From the NCBI RefSeq assembly GCF_001189965.1, contig NZ_LFLU01000023.1:1-60619 (forward strand): a stretch of 60,619 bases of DNA. The letters are read 5' to 3'. The position numbers and the translations under genes were made by a program. This DNA is from Herbaspirillum rhizosphaerae (GTDB lineage: Bacteria > Pseudomonadota > Gammaproteobacteria > Burkholderiales > Burkholderiaceae_D). Under the pieces are notes generated by a model that was given only the letters and a program-made list of their open reading frames with translations, searched no databases and was not told the origin of the DNA. Position 1 is the first letter of the stretch. Each line of letters begins with the position of its first letter. Positions 7,730-16,671 of this stretch are shown here, in pieces.

Positions 7730-8476
7730 TTACAGCTTCGAACCGCCGTCGACGCGCAAGGTGTCGCCGGTGATCCAGCGCGCCTGGTCCGATGCCAGGA
7801 AGGCGATCGCGGCGCCGATGTCGTCCGGCTGCGCCATGCGCTTGAGCGCTTGCATGCCGAGTGTGAAGTCGCGTCCGGCCTCGGTCTTGGCGAAGTTGGA
7901 CATGTCGGTCGGCACCACGCCCGGCGCCACGGCGTTGACGCGGATGCCGCGTTCGCCCAGTTCCGCTGCGAAATGCTTGACCAGCGTATCGATCGCGCCC
8001 TTGGTGGCGGCATAGGCCGACAGCGTGCCGACCGATGCATGCGCCGCCAGCGACGACAGCAGGATGATGCTGCTGCCTGTACACAATGCCGGCAGCAATT
8101 GCTGCACCAGGAAAAACGGCGCGCGCACGTTGACCGCGAACAGCTTGTCGAAGTCTTCGACCGTGGTGTCCTGGATCGACGCTGCGTTGGCAACGCCGGC
8201 GTTGGCCACCAGCACGTCCAACCGTCCGCCGATGATGGCGCGCACGCGCTGGGCCAGTTGATGCGGACCGTCGGGCTGGCGCAAGTCGGCAGCGACCTTC
8301 TCCGCCTTGCCGCCGGCCCGGCGGATTTCTTCGACCACGGTCGCGGCTTCCTGCTCGCCGCTGCTGTAGTGCACCAGCACCTGGGCGCCGGCTTTCGCCA
8401 GCGCCAGCGCACTGGCGCGGCCGATACCGCGGGATGCGCCGGTCACCAGCGCGGTCTTTCCGATGAGTGTGTTCAT
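7730..8476 (-). CDS. SDR family oxidoreductase
   Basis: A 248-residue classical SDR with TGASRGIG, ANAG in place of NNAG, YAATK as the catalytic Tyr/Lys and a C-terminal TGDTLRVDGGSKL typical of 3-oxoacyl-ACP-reductase-like members. Middle gene of the operon between the SDR at 8515 and the GST at 7014. The Arg-rich turn after TGAS suggests NADP(H) preference, by family rule only. Confidence 0.92.
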   Translation of the reverse strand: MNTLIGKTALVTGASRGIGRASALALAKAGAQVLVHYSSGEQEAATVVEEIRRAGGKAEKVAADLRQPDGPHQLAQRVRAIIGGRLDVLVANAGVANAASIQDTTVEDFDKLFAVNVRAPFFLVQQLLPALCTGSSIILLSSLAAHASVGTLSAYAATKGAIDTLVKHFAAELGERGIRVNAVAPGVVPTDMSNFAKTEAGRDFTLGMQALKRMAQPDDIGAAIAFLASDQARWITGDTLRVDGGSKL

Positions 8477-8514
8477 GATGCGACTCCTTGATCGTGAGGT
8501 GGTGAATGGGGGAA

Positions 8515-9261
8515 TCAGCCGGCGGTCTTGCCGCCGTCAACCGTGACGATCTGGCCGGTCACAAATGCCGCGCCTTCGGACGCCAGATACAGCACGGCGG
8601 CGGCGATGTCGGCAGGCTTGCCGACGCGACCGAGCGGTACGCGACCGGCCAGCGCGGCCTTGTTCTCAGGGGTGCCGGTAAAGCGATCCAGCATGCCGGT
8701 ATCGGTCGGTCCGGGAGCGACCGCGTTGACGCGTACGCCGCTGGCGGCGACTTCCAGCGCCGCCGATTTGGTCATGCCTTCCACCGCATGCTTGCTGCCG
8801 GCATACACCGACGCGTAGGCGGCGCCCTCGTGTCCATAAGTAGATGAGATATTGATGATGCTGCCGCTCTTTTGCGCGCTCATGACGCGCAGCTCGTGCT
8901 TCATGCTCAGCAGCGTGCCCAGCACGTTGGTGTCAAACGTGGCGGCGTAGCTGTCGGCGGTCTGGTCCACGATCAGGCCGGGCTGGCCTTCGGTGCCGGC
9001 GTTGTTGACGGCGACGTCGATCTGCCCGAAACGCAACACGGCCTTGTCGACCAAAGCGCGCACATCGTCGTCGAGACGCACGTCGGCGCGGACGAAGAGC
9101 GCTTCGGCGCCGAACTGGCGCAGTTCTGCTTCGAGCGCCTTGCCTTCCGCTTCGCGACGGCCGGAAACGACCAGATGAGCGCCGTTTTTTGCAAAAGCCA
9201 GCGCGGTTGCGCGGCCGATACCGGTGAGCGCACCGGTGATGAGGACAACAGGATGAGCCAT
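8515..9261 (-). CDS. SDR family oxidoreductase
   Basis: A 248-residue classical SDR: LITGALTGIGRA, VNNAG, YAGSK and VTGQIVTVDGGKTAG at the end. ATG 9261 gives the standard start just before the first strand. It is the promoter-proximal gene of the SDR-SDR-GST operon and is divergent from the LysR gene at 9454, the likely controller. The family fold is certain, the substrate is not. Confidence 0.92.
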   Translation of the reverse strand: MAHPVVLITGALTGIGRATALAFAKNGAHLVVSGRREAEGKALEAELRQFGAEALFVRADVRLDDDVRALVDKAVLRFGQIDVAVNNAGTEGQPGLIVDQTADSYAATFDTNVLGTLLSMKHELRVMSAQKSGSIINISSTYGHEGAAYASVYAGSKHAVEGMTKSAALEVAASGVRVNAVAPGPTDTGMLDRFTGTPENKAALAGRVPLGRVGKPADIAAAVLYLASEGAAFVTGQIVTVDGGKTAG

Positions 9262-9453
9262 GATGCAATTCCTTCGAGGTATGTTTTTTAAACATGGGAA
9301 GACGATCCCATGACATCGGCGGGCTTGCGGAACAGATCCGGAATACGCCGCCACAGGAAGGAATATAAGAACTTATGGCAAAATGAAAAAAGACTTTATA
9401 AGCTGATAGGCATGCCTGAAAAGCATGGCTATGCAAGAAACAGGAGTAGCAAA

Positions 9454-10344
9454 ATGGAATTGCGCCACCTGCGTTACTTCATCGCCGTCGCCGAAACCGG
9501 CAGCCTGACCGTCGCCGCCGAGCAGCGCCTGCATACGTCGCAGCCGTCCCTGAGCCGGCAGATCCGCGACCTGGAAGAACAGGTCGGCGCCGAGCTGTTC
9601 AGCCGCAGCGCGCGCGGCGTGGAACTCACGGCGGCGGGCAAGGCCTTTCTTGATCACGCCCGGCTGGCGCTGACCCAGGTCGACGCCGCCATCGAAGCGG
9701 CGCGGCGTGCATCCCAGCCGGCCAAGCAAAGGTTCGCGTTGGGATTTCTGACGGGACAAGAGATGAAATGGCTGCCCAGGGCGATGAGCATCTTGCGCGA
9801 GGAATTGCCGAACGTGGATGTCACCGTCTCCAGCGATTACTCGCCGGACCTCGCGGAGAGCCTGGCACGCGGCAAGCTGGATCTCGCCTTCCTGCGGGCG
9901 GAGCCGGGCTTTGACCTCGCCTATCACGCCGTCAGTCGCGAGCCGCTGGTAGTGCTCATGCCCAGCGACCACCACCTCGCCGCCCGCGAGAGCATTCGCG
10001 CGCAGGATCTGGTCGGTGAAAAATTCATCGCGATGGCGAACAAGGCCAAGGTGCTGCGCGCCGCCATCGATGATTATCTGCAGCGGGAAGGCGTGGATAT
10101 CGTGCCGACCCAGGGCGTCGACAATCCGGCCATGGTGATGTCGCTGGTGGCGTCGACGCGCGGCGTCACGCTGATTCCCTCGTATGTGGAAAACCTGATG
10201 CCCTGGTCCGTGATCAGCCGCCCGCTGGCCGGCACGCCGCCGACCGTCGAGCTATGCGCCGGCTACAGCAAGGCGAATGCCTCGCCGATGCTGAAGCTGT
10301 TTGTGTCGCGGCTCAGTCAGTTGATCGATCAGGACGCTGCGTAA
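9454..10344 (+). CDS. LysR family transcriptional regulator (HcaR/CynR-like)
   Basis: A 296-residue LysR protein beginning MELRHLRYFIAVAETGSLT with the HTH around TSQPSLSRQIRDLEEQVGAELF. The effector domain has the LAESLARGKLDLAFLRAEPG block. ATG 9454 follows CAGGAG by 7 bases; an upstream in-frame start at 9310 is not needed. This N-terminal type (ELRHLRYFIAVAE) is common among regulators of aromatic degradation. It is divergent from the SDR-SDR-GST operon. Confidence 0.92.
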   Translation: MELRHLRYFIAVAETGSLTVAAEQRLHTSQPSLSRQIRDLEEQVGAELFSRSARGVELTAAGKAFLDHARLALTQVDAAIEAARRASQPAKQRFALGFLTGQEMKWLPRAMSILREELPNVDVTVSSDYSPDLAESLARGKLDLAFLRAEPGFDLAYHAVSREPLVVLMPSDHHLAARESIRAQDLVGEKFIAMANKAKVLRAAIDDYLQREGVDIVPTQGVDNPAMVMSLVASTRGVTLIPSYVENLMPWSVISRPLAGTPPTVELCAGYSKANASPMLKLFVSRLSQLIDQDAA

Positions 10345-10392
10345 AGCATCCGCCAGCAAACCCCGCAGTCCCTGAGTCGCACTGCGCGGATG

Positions 10393-10809
10393 TTATTTGT
10401 CGTAGACCTGCGCCAGATCGGCAAACCCTTTTACTTCAATCGGATTGCCGGACGGATCGCTGAAGAACATGGTCGCCTGCTCGCCGGCTTCGCCCGCGAA
10501 ACGGATGCTGGGCGGAATGACGAATTGCACTTTGCCGCTGGCAGACAAGGCGTCGGCCAGCTTGCGCCAGTCGTCCATCTGCAGGATCACGCCCAGGTGC
10601 GGCATCGGCACCATGTGCGAGCCGACCTTGCCGGTGTTCGTCACTTCAAACGGCTTGCCCAGGTGCAGCGAGAGCTGGTGTCCGAAAAAGTCGATGTCGA
10701 CCCAGGTCTCGGTGCTGCGTCCTTCTTCGCAGCCGAGCAGCTTGCAGTAGAAATCGCGGGCGATATCCAGATCGTGGACGTGATAGGCGAGATGGAAGAG
10801 TGACTTCAT
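10393..10809 (-). CDS. VOC family protein (glyoxalase/dioxygenase-like)
   Basis: A 138-residue VOC protein: FHLAYHVHDLDIARDFYCKLLGC carries a first-strand His, HLGVIL provides a second His-containing strand, and FSDPSGNPIEVKGF gives the terminal Glu of the metal triad. The His/His/Glu pattern fits an active metalloenzyme such as a lactoylglutathione lyase or ring-cleavage-type dioxygenase; which one cannot be told. It converges on the LysR gene at 9454-10344. Confidence 0.88.
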   Translation of the reverse strand: MKSLFHLAYHVHDLDIARDFYCKLLGCEEGRSTETWVDIDFFGHQLSLHLGKPFEVTNTGKVGSHMVPMPHLGVILQMDDWRKLADALSASGKVQFVIPPSIRFAGEAGEQATMFFSDPSGNPIEVKGFADLAQVYDK

Positions 10810-11145
10810 GGGAATCCTTGGTGTTGAAACATGGGTTTTCGTGCAGCGGCATTGACGACCTTGCTCGGGCAAGCTGTGCCAGCGTATTGGTACGTAACGA
10901 TACCGGATTTGGCGCAAGATGGCTTTCAGCGACCGGCAATCATGGGACACGCTCGTCGGCGTTCCTCTTCCCTGTTTCCCTGCATCAACACCTCCTCAGG
11001 AATTCCCCGATGAAATTGGCAAGCAAGTAAGGTTTCCCCCGATACCTGCGGGTATCCCTAAAAAGTAAAGTTCACCTGTGCCCGGCGAATTCCACATTCT
11101 CGTAATAGGACAAGAATGAAACGCCAAAAATCAGGAGAGACTGCC
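10810..11145. other. Intergenic region upstream of the pilin-like gene
   Basis: About 336 bases without a supported gene. It contains an inverted repeat GATACC (11041-11046) / GGTATC (11051-11056) followed by an A-rich stretch, which could be an operator or weak hairpin in front of the pilin-like gene. No clear terminator or promoter hexamers were found. Confidence 0.4.
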
Positions 11146-11643
11146 ATGTTCACCATCAAGAAAAACCGTGTCATCTGCGCCACCCTCGCTGCCGCCATGC
11201 TGGTTTCCGGCGCGCCGGTTTTTGCTGCAACAGCGACCGGCACCCTGGTCGTCACCGCAACGGTTCTGGCATCCTGCACCGTAGTCGGCTCCACGATTGC
11301 TTTCGGCAACTACACCAGCTCGCAAGTCGATCAAACCGGCAACATCGCCGTACTGTGCACCAACGGCACTTCCTACACCATCGGCCTGGATGCAGGCGCC
11401 GGCACCGGCGCCACCACCAGCGTGCGCAAGCTGACCGGCTCGCTGGGCGGCACACTGAATTACGCCTTGTATCGCGATTCCGGCCGCACCAATAACTGGG
11501 GCTCGACCATCGGCACCGACACACAAGCCGGCACCGGCAGCGGCCTGGTGCAAAACCTGACCGTGTATGGCCGCATCGCCAGCGCACAGACTCCGCTGGC
11601 CGGCGTCTATACGGACACAGTGACGGTTACGCTGACCTACTAA
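11146..11643 (+). CDS. Spore coat U (SCPU) domain secreted protein, pilin-like
   Basis: A 165-residue exported protein. The signal peptide ends near SGAPVFA, and the mature region has the SCPU/Csu-pilin pattern: a first Cys in VLASCTVVG, a second in IAVLCTNGTSYTIGLDAG, and the closing strand GVYTDTVTVTLTY. AGGAGA precedes ATG 11146. Csu-type subunits are normally encoded with a chaperone and an usher; here the gene is alone between a long leader region and its own terminator, so it may be an orphan subunit assembled by a distant system. Confidence 0.9.
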   Translation: MFTIKKNRVICATLAAAMLVSGAPVFAATATGTLVVTATVLASCTVVGSTIAFGNYTSSQVDQTGNIAVLCTNGTSYTIGLDAGAGTGATTSVRKLTGSLGGTLNYALYRDSGRTNNWGSTIGTDTQAGTGSGLVQNLTVYGRIASAQTPLAGVYTDTVTVTLTY

Positions 11644-11661
11644 TCCGGTTTCACAGCAAGC

Positions 11662-11690
11662 AAAAAGCCCGGCAGATGCCGGGCTTTTTT
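11662..11690. terminator. Bidirectional terminator
   Basis: Arms AAAAAGCCCGGC / GCCGGGCTTTTT around an AGAT loop, ending in a run of six T residues. It lies between the convergent SCPU gene and the deformylase gene ending at 11728. Confidence 0.93.
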
Positions 11691-11727
11691 CATGGTGCGA
11701 CGAGGCGGCGGTGCCATCTGCCTTGCG

Positions 11728-12534
11728 TCAAGGCCGCGGCAACGCCTGCAGCGCTGCCTCCATGATGGTGCGGATCACCGGCGCCGATTGTTCCGCCAGG
11801 TCTGGCCGGTAACCGAAGGGCGGCGTTTCGTCCATGTAGGTCGACTGGCACATCTCCAGCTGCACCGCGTGGATGTTGTCTTGCGGCTGCCCGTAATGGC
11901 GCGTGATGTAACCTCCTTTGAAGCGGCCGTTCACCACCGAGGTAAAACTCCCGCCGACGGCGACGGATGCTGCACGCCCCACCGCGTCCTGCACCGCCGG
12001 CGCGCAGCTGCGTCCTTCGTTGGTGCCTAAATTGAAATCGGGCAGTTTGCCGTCAAACAGACGCGGCAAGCGGCTCGCGATGGAATGCGCATCCCAAAGC
12101 AGCACGGCGCCGTGCAGCGCGCGCAAGCGCGCGAGTTCCGCCTGCAACTGGTCATGGTACGGACGCCAGTATGTCGCCAGACGCCCGGCGATCTCCTCTT
12201 TGGAAGGCGCCTGGCCGTCCCGATAGATGGATTCGCCGGGAAAGGTTTCGGTCGGGCAAAGCGAGGTCGTCGCTTGTCCGGGATACAGGCTCTCGTCGCC
12301 GGGCGGGCGATTGAGATCGATCACGTAGCGCGAGTGCGTCGCCTGCAGAATGGTCGCGCCCATGGCTCCGGCGAAGTCGTACAACTGCGCCAGATGCCAG
12401 TCGGTGTCGGCCAGCAGATTCGCGGCCGGCGTCAGGCGGCCGGCGATCCCGTCGGGGATATGCGTGCCCATGTGGGGAATGGAAATGAGCAAGGGCTGCT
12501 CTCCACGTGTGAGATTGAAAAAATCGACTGCCAT
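11728..12534 (-). CDS. hutG: N-formylglutamate deformylase
   Basis: A 268-residue zinc hydrolase of the N-formylglutamate amidohydrolase family, which releases formate and glutamate from N-formylglutamate in the five-step histidine degradation route. Family blocks are LLISIPHMGTHIP, ADTDWHLAQLYDF, YVIDLNRPP, LLWDAHSI and FKGGYITRHYGQP. No other hut gene is adjacent, so this copy is detached from a hut operon or is a paralogue. Convergent to the SCPU gene. Confidence 0.9.
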   Translation of the reverse strand: MAVDFFNLTRGEQPLLISIPHMGTHIPDGIAGRLTPAANLLADTDWHLAQLYDFAGAMGATILQATHSRYVIDLNRPPGDESLYPGQATTSLCPTETFPGESIYRDGQAPSKEEIAGRLATYWRPYHDQLQAELARLRALHGAVLLWDAHSIASRLPRLFDGKLPDFNLGTNEGRSCAPAVQDAVGRAASVAVGGSFTSVVNGRFKGGYITRHYGQPQDNIHAVQLEMCQSTYMDETPPFGYRPDLAEQSAPVIRTIMEAALQALPRP

Positions 12535-12727
12535 TGCTGCTCTCCGTTCATCATTCGGTCAAAGTGTCTTCCGGCTGGTTTGCCGGCAAAGACACTGCGC
12601 CAGTGTCGCCGGGCGCCGTTTGCTTCAAGCAACCTCCATGCCTCCTGCGGGCCGTCGCTTCACCGCTGCGCTCTCCGGCCATCGCCAGTTGCGACAGCAC
12701 GCGCCTGACACACGACGCGTAGAGGTG

Positions 12728-13018
12728 TCAGCTCACTGCGATCAGTTTGATGATTTCCAGATCGGCGCGATCCTTCAACGCCTGGCCGAGCGTGGCCAAT
12801 GCCGCGCCGTGTCCGTGGGCTTCCAGCGCTGCGGCGCTGCTCCAGCGTTCGATCATGATCAGCCGGTTGGGCTGATCGATATCCTCGTGCAACACATATT
12901 GTTCGCAGCCTGGCTCCAGGCGCACCGCGGCGACGGCTGTGCGCAGCGCGTCGATGACCGCGTGGCGCTGACCCGGATGGGCGGTGATGGTGGCGACGAC
13001 GGCGATGGGTTGAGTCAT
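12728..13018 (-). CDS. Antibiotic biosynthesis monooxygenase (ABM) domain protein
   Basis: A 96-residue dimeric ferredoxin-like ABM domain: AVVATITAHPGQRHAVIDALRTAVAAVRLEPGCEQYVLHED, then RLIMIERWSSAAALEAH. Members such as YgiN act as cofactor-free quinol monooxygenases. It is downstream of the two SDR genes (13166, 13972) on the same strand, so it probably takes part in the same carbonyl or quinone conversion under the GlxA-type regulator at 14968. Confidence 0.88.
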   Translation of the reverse strand: MTQPIAVVATITAHPGQRHAVIDALRTAVAAVRLEPGCEQYVLHEDIDQPNRLIMIERWSSAAALEAHGHGAALATLGQALKDRADLEIIKLIAVS

Positions 13019-13165
13019 GTCAGTTCCTTGGCTGGTGAGTACGTCCGGCCATTGTCGCTGATATTGCGATCCCGGGTAGCCGGCCGCGATTTGTTTCAGT
13101 TTCAACGGAAAATGAAAAATCGCCGCCCTCGGCAGGCGGCGATTCAGTGGTGATACCGCTCGCGA

Positions 13166-13924
13166 TCAGACCGGAATCGGATTCTCAATCAGCGACAGGT
13201 TGAAGCCGTTGAACATGGCGTGTTCGCCCGGTCCCGGATTGGCGCGCAGCGGACGCACCGCTTCGACGATCACTTCTTCGGCGTCGCTCTCCAATGCGAC
13301 CATGGTCTCGGCGATGAAGGCATCCAGCGGCATGGCGCGCGGATCGCCGCTCTTCTTGACCAGGTCGGTATCGACCCATGGCGGCGCGATTTCCTGCACG
13401 CGCACCGTGGTGTCGCGCAGCATGAAGCGCTGCGACATCGCATACGAATGCAAGGCCGCCTTGGAAGCGGAGTACACCGCCGTCGCCGCCAGCGGAATGA
13501 AAGCCAGCACCGAAGTATTGTGGATGATGGTCGCGCGCGGCTGGCGCTTGAGCTGGTCGATCAGCGCGGAGGTCAGGCGGATCGGGCCGAGCAGGTTGGT
13601 GTCGAGGATGCTGCGCGACACCTTGTCGTCGATCTGCGCGCCGGCGTCGTCGAACGGCATGATGCCGGCGTTGTTGATCAGCACGTTGAGCGCCGGATAG
13701 CGGGCCATCAGTGTCTTTGCCGCGGCATCGATGCTGGCCGGGTCGGCGATGTCGATTTCGATGGCGGCCATGCCGGGATTGGCGGCGACGACTTCGTCCA
13801 GCAATGCCTTGCGGCGGCCGCCGATGATGACGGTGTTGCCGCGGGCGTGCAGCGCTTCTGCCAGTGCGCGGCCGATGCCGGAGGCGCCGCCGGTGATGAA
13901 GATGGTGTTGTCGGTGAGTTTCAT
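13166..13924 (-). CDS. SDR family oxidoreductase (DltE-like)
   Basis: A 252-residue SDR: FITGGASGIGRALAEAL, LINNAGIM, NTSVLAFIP and YSASKAALHSY. The PGxV-type loop reads IAPPWVDTDL and the protein lacks the usual C-terminal VDGG block, both features of the DltE/YkvO-like branch. ATG 13924 is fixed by homology of the first strand. It sits 47 bp after the SDR at 13972 and before the ABM gene, forming one operon. Confidence 0.9.
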   Translation of the reverse strand: MKLTDNTIFITGGASGIGRALAEALHARGNTVIIGGRRKALLDEVVAANPGMAAIEIDIADPASIDAAAKTLMARYPALNVLINNAGIMPFDDAGAQIDDKVSRSILDTNLLGPIRLTSALIDQLKRQPRATIIHNTSVLAFIPLAATAVYSASKAALHSYAMSQRFMLRDTTVRVQEIAPPWVDTDLVKKSGDPRAMPLDAFIAETMVALESDAEEVIVEAVRPLRANPGPGEHAMFNGFNLSLIENPIPV

Positions 13925-13971
13925 GATGGGTCTTTCGTTAATTGAGTAAATAAATTGGAGGAAATCAAAGA

Positions 13972-14772
13972 TCACTTCGCAGCGATGTAACGCGGGGCGA
14001 CGGCCTTGTTCGACAGGCGCGGGAGCATGACCTGGCGCGCTGCCTCGTAGGCTTCCCACTCGCTCGCATCCTGCAGCGACGGAATCGTGATCAGTTCGCC
14101 GCGATCGAAGCCGACCAGGGCGGCGTCGACCATGTTGTCTGCGGTCATGACGATGTTCGGATCGAGGTTCTCCACCGGCAGGCCGCCGATGTCCCAGAAT
14201 TCGGTTGCGGTCGCGCCGGGCAAGACGGCTTGCACTTGCACGCCTTGTTTGGCCAGCTCGTGATGCAGCGATTGGGTGAAGGCGTAGACGAAGGCCTTGC
14301 TGCCGCCGTAGACGCCGTTGAGGATTTCCGGTCCGATGCCGACGATGGAGGAAATATTGATGATCCGGCCCTGGCCGCGCGCCACGAAGCCCGGTACGGC
14401 GGCGTAGGTCAGGCGGGTCAGCGCGGTGACGTTCAGGTCGATCAGTTGCGTCATCTTGTCGACGTCGCTCGACAGCAGCGGCGTGTGAGTGCCGATGCCG
14501 GCGTTGTTGACCAGCAAGGTGATGCTGGCGTCGCTGCGCAGCTTGGCTTCCACCTGCGCCAGCGAGGACTTGTCATTGAGGTCGGCGGCCAGTACTTCAA
14601 CCGTGCGGCGGGTTTCGGTGGTGATGCGGTCGGCCAGTGCGTTGAGGCGATCCCGGTTGCGGGCGACCAGGATCAGGTCGTAGCCACGCTTGGCCAGGCG
14701 GTCGGCGTAGATGGCGCCGATGCCGGAAGAGGCGCCGGTGATGAGGGCAGTACCTTGGTGTGCCTGGGTCAT
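13972..14772 (-). CDS. SDR family oxidoreductase
   Basis: A 266-residue SDR: ALITGASSGIGAIYADRLAKRGYDLILVARN, VNNAGIG, ISSIVGIGP and YGGSKAFVYAFTQ. The tail after residue 190 (PGATATEFWDIGG onward) is of the dehydrogenase/reductase 7-like extended type. First gene of the SDR-SDR-ABM operon, divergent from the GlxA-type regulator at 14968 with about 195 bp between. Confidence 0.9.
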   Translation of the reverse strand: MTQAHQGTALITGASSGIGAIYADRLAKRGYDLILVARNRDRLNALADRITTETRRTVEVLAADLNDKSSLAQVEAKLRSDASITLLVNNAGIGTHTPLLSSDVDKMTQLIDLNVTALTRLTYAAVPGFVARGQGRIINISSIVGIGPEILNGVYGGSKAFVYAFTQSLHHELAKQGVQVQAVLPGATATEFWDIGGLPVENLDPNIVMTADNMVDAALVGFDRGELITIPSLQDASEWEAYEAARQVMLPRLSNKAVAPRYIAAK

Positions 14773-14866
14773 GATGTTGCTCCTGTGTTGTCTGTTGAGA
14801 TGAACCGGTCAATCCGGAATGTGCAAATGCATGGACGCATCATAGGAGTACTTGACGATGGCTCAA

Positions 14867-14883
14867 ATGACGTTTATGGTCAT
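14867..14883. promoter_or_regulatory. Inverted repeat, candidate regulator site
   Basis: ATGAC (14867-14871) and GTCAT (14879-14883) form an inverted repeat with a 7-base spacer, in the divergent promoter region between the SDR operon and the GlxA-type regulator. A second CATG pair follows within 15 bases. Position suggests an operator; no factor is proven. Confidence 0.35.
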
Positions 14884-14910
14884 GTTTTAGGACATGCGCC
14901 AAAAATCGAA

Positions 14911-14946
14911 CAAGTCGGACAAGTCGGACAAGTCGGACAAGCCGGA
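14911..14946. repeat. Tandem 9-bp repeat (four units)
   Basis: Three perfect copies of CAAGTCGGA (14911-14919, 14920-14928, 14929-14937) and a fourth with one change (CAAGCCGGA, 14938-14946), ending 21 bases before ATG 14968. Each unit keeps frame, but the stretch is in the leader, not the gene. It may affect translation or promoter spacing by slippage. Confidence 0.85.
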
Positions 14947-14967
14947 CAAAACAGACGAGGAACAGAC

Positions 14968-15915
14968 ATGCATCGCATCGGATACCTGCTTCAGGATGGA
15001 TTTCAGATCATGGCGGTGGCGACACAGGCCGTGTTCGAGTACGCCAACATGGTGGCCGGCGAGCAGTTCTATCAGATCGAGAACTTCTCTCTGGCCGGCC
15101 GCGAGGTGCGCTCCTCGCTGGGCCTGAGCATCACGACCCGGGTGCCGACCGCGCGCACCCAGGTGGATACGTGGATCGTCAGCGGCGTCGGCGATCCGGT
15201 GAGTTCGCCTGCGTCGGCGCAAGAACAGGCCTTCCTGAAAAAAGCCGCGACCCGCGCGCGCCGTATCGCGGCCATCTGCACCGGCGGCTTCGTGCTGGCG
15301 GAATCGGGTCTGCTGGAAGGACGCCGCGCCACCACGCACTGGTACTTTGCGCGCGAGATGCAGAAGCGCTTTCCGGACATTCAGGTGGAAGACGATCGGA
15401 TCTATATCGTCGACGGTCCGATCTGGACCTCGGCCGGCATGACGGCGGGGCTGGATCTGGCGCTGGCGATGGTGGAGAAGGATCTCGGCAGCGACGCGAT
15501 GCGCTCGGTCGCGCACAAGCTGGTGATGTATCAGCGCCGTTCGGGCGGACAATCCCAGCATTCTGAAATCCTGGACCTGTCGCCCAAGTCGGACCGCATC
15601 CAGAATGCACTGAACTATGCGCGCAAGAATCTGGGCAAGGAATTGACCGTCGATGAGCTGGCGGAGTCGGTCAACCTCAGTCCGCGCCAGTTCAGCCGCG
15701 TGTTCACCGAAGAAACCGGCCAGTCGCCGGCCAAGGCCATCGAAGGATTGCGCCTGGAAGCGGCGCGCTTGATGATCGAGCAAAGCCGGCATCCGCTGGA
15801 AGTGATCGCCAGGGAAACCGGCTTCCGCGACCGGCGTCACATGCGGGAAGTGTTCATGCGCGGATTCGGCGTGCCGCCGCAGGCGATCCGACGCGATGTG
15901 CGCGAGGCCAGATAA
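14968..15915 (+). CDS. GlxA family transcriptional regulator (DJ-1/PfpI-like plus AraC HTH)
   Basis: A 315-residue regulator. The N-terminal DJ-1/PfpI-like domain (about 1-190) has VDTWIVSGVGDP and RRIAAICTGGFVLAESGLLEGRRATTHW with the nucleophile-elbow Cys. The C-terminal AraC domain holds ELTVDELAESVNLSPRQFSRVF and PLEVIARETGFRDRRHMREVF. The frame is open far upstream, but ATG 14968 places the first strand MHRIGYLLQDGF at the N-terminus. It faces away from the SDR-SDR-ABM operon and is its likely activator. Confidence 0.92.
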   Translation: MHRIGYLLQDGFQIMAVATQAVFEYANMVAGEQFYQIENFSLAGREVRSSLGLSITTRVPTARTQVDTWIVSGVGDPVSSPASAQEQAFLKKAATRARRIAAICTGGFVLAESGLLEGRRATTHWYFAREMQKRFPDIQVEDDRIYIVDGPIWTSAGMTAGLDLALAMVEKDLGSDAMRSVAHKLVMYQRRSGGQSQHSEILDLSPKSDRIQNALNYARKNLGKELTVDELAESVNLSPRQFSRVFTEETGQSPAKAIEGLRLEAARLMIEQSRHPLEVIARETGFRDRRHMREVFMRGFGVPPQAIRRDVREAR

Positions 15916-15954
15916 CGAGGACGGCTGAGCGCCCCGTCCGCCTCACGCGTGGGC

Positions 15955-16572
15955 TCACGCTGCAGCCATTGCCTCCGGCATGAACTGCGCAATGTTCGCC
16001 ATCATGCGCGCCACGTATTCCTCTTTCTCGCCCACTGGCGCGACATAGTGGATGGCGCTTTGCGCGGCATCGATTCCTTCCAGCCGCGCAATCACCCACG
16101 CCGCCAGATAGCTGGACGCCAGGCAGCCGCCCGCCGTGGCGAGATTGCCTCTGGCGAAGAAAGGCTGATTCAATACCTCCACGCCTACCTCCTGCACCCA
16201 CGGTTTGGTCGTGAGATCGGTGCAGGCAGGCACTTTGTCGAGCAGGCCGAGTTTTGCCAGCACCAGCGTGCCGGAGCATTGCGCACCCAGCAATTGCCGC
16301 GACGGATCCAGCTGCAAGCGCGCCATGATCGCTTCATCCGCCACCACTTCCCGGGTTTTCATGCCGCTGCCGACGAGGACGGCGTCGGCGCGTCCGGCCT
16401 CTTCCAGCGTGACGTGGGCATTGATCTCGAGACCGTTCATGGAGCGCAGCTGCTGGCTCGGCCCGGCGATCGAGACGCGCCAGTCCGGCTTCCTGATGCG
16501 GTTGAGGATGCCGAAGGCGATGAGCGAATCAAGCTCGTTGAAACCGTCGAAGGTCAGAATGCTGATGTGCAT
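15955..16572 (-). CDS. DJ-1/PfpI family protein
   Basis: A 205-residue stand-alone DJ-1/PfpI domain. The nucleophile elbow is LLGAQCSGTLVLAKLGLL with Cys99, and the upstream acidic residue lies in FDGFNELD. The family includes isonitrile hydratases, glyoxalases/deglycases and chaperones; the short form with FDGFNELDSLIAFGILNR is closest to the isonitrile-hydratase-like group by eye. It is divergent from the MocR gene at 16672 with about 100 bp between and may be its target. Confidence 0.88.
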   Translation of the reverse strand: MHISILTFDGFNELDSLIAFGILNRIRKPDWRVSIAGPSQQLRSMNGLEINAHVTLEEAGRADAVLVGSGMKTREVVADEAIMARLQLDPSRQLLGAQCSGTLVLAKLGLLDKVPACTDLTTKPWVQEVGVEVLNQPFFARGNLATAGGCLASSYLAAWVIARLEGIDAAQSAIHYVAPVGEKEEYVARMMANIAQFMPEAMAAA

Positions 16573-16671
16573 GGCGTGGTTTCCCTGTTCAAGTCTGGTG
16601 GCGATGAAGCATCATAGGATCCGCAATCAGTACAATCAAATTATTGTCATGGATACATAAGGCTTCAGGAT

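Noticed and set aside
14911..14946. Possible CRISPR-like repeat
   Set aside because: Units are only 9 bp, directly joined with no spacers.
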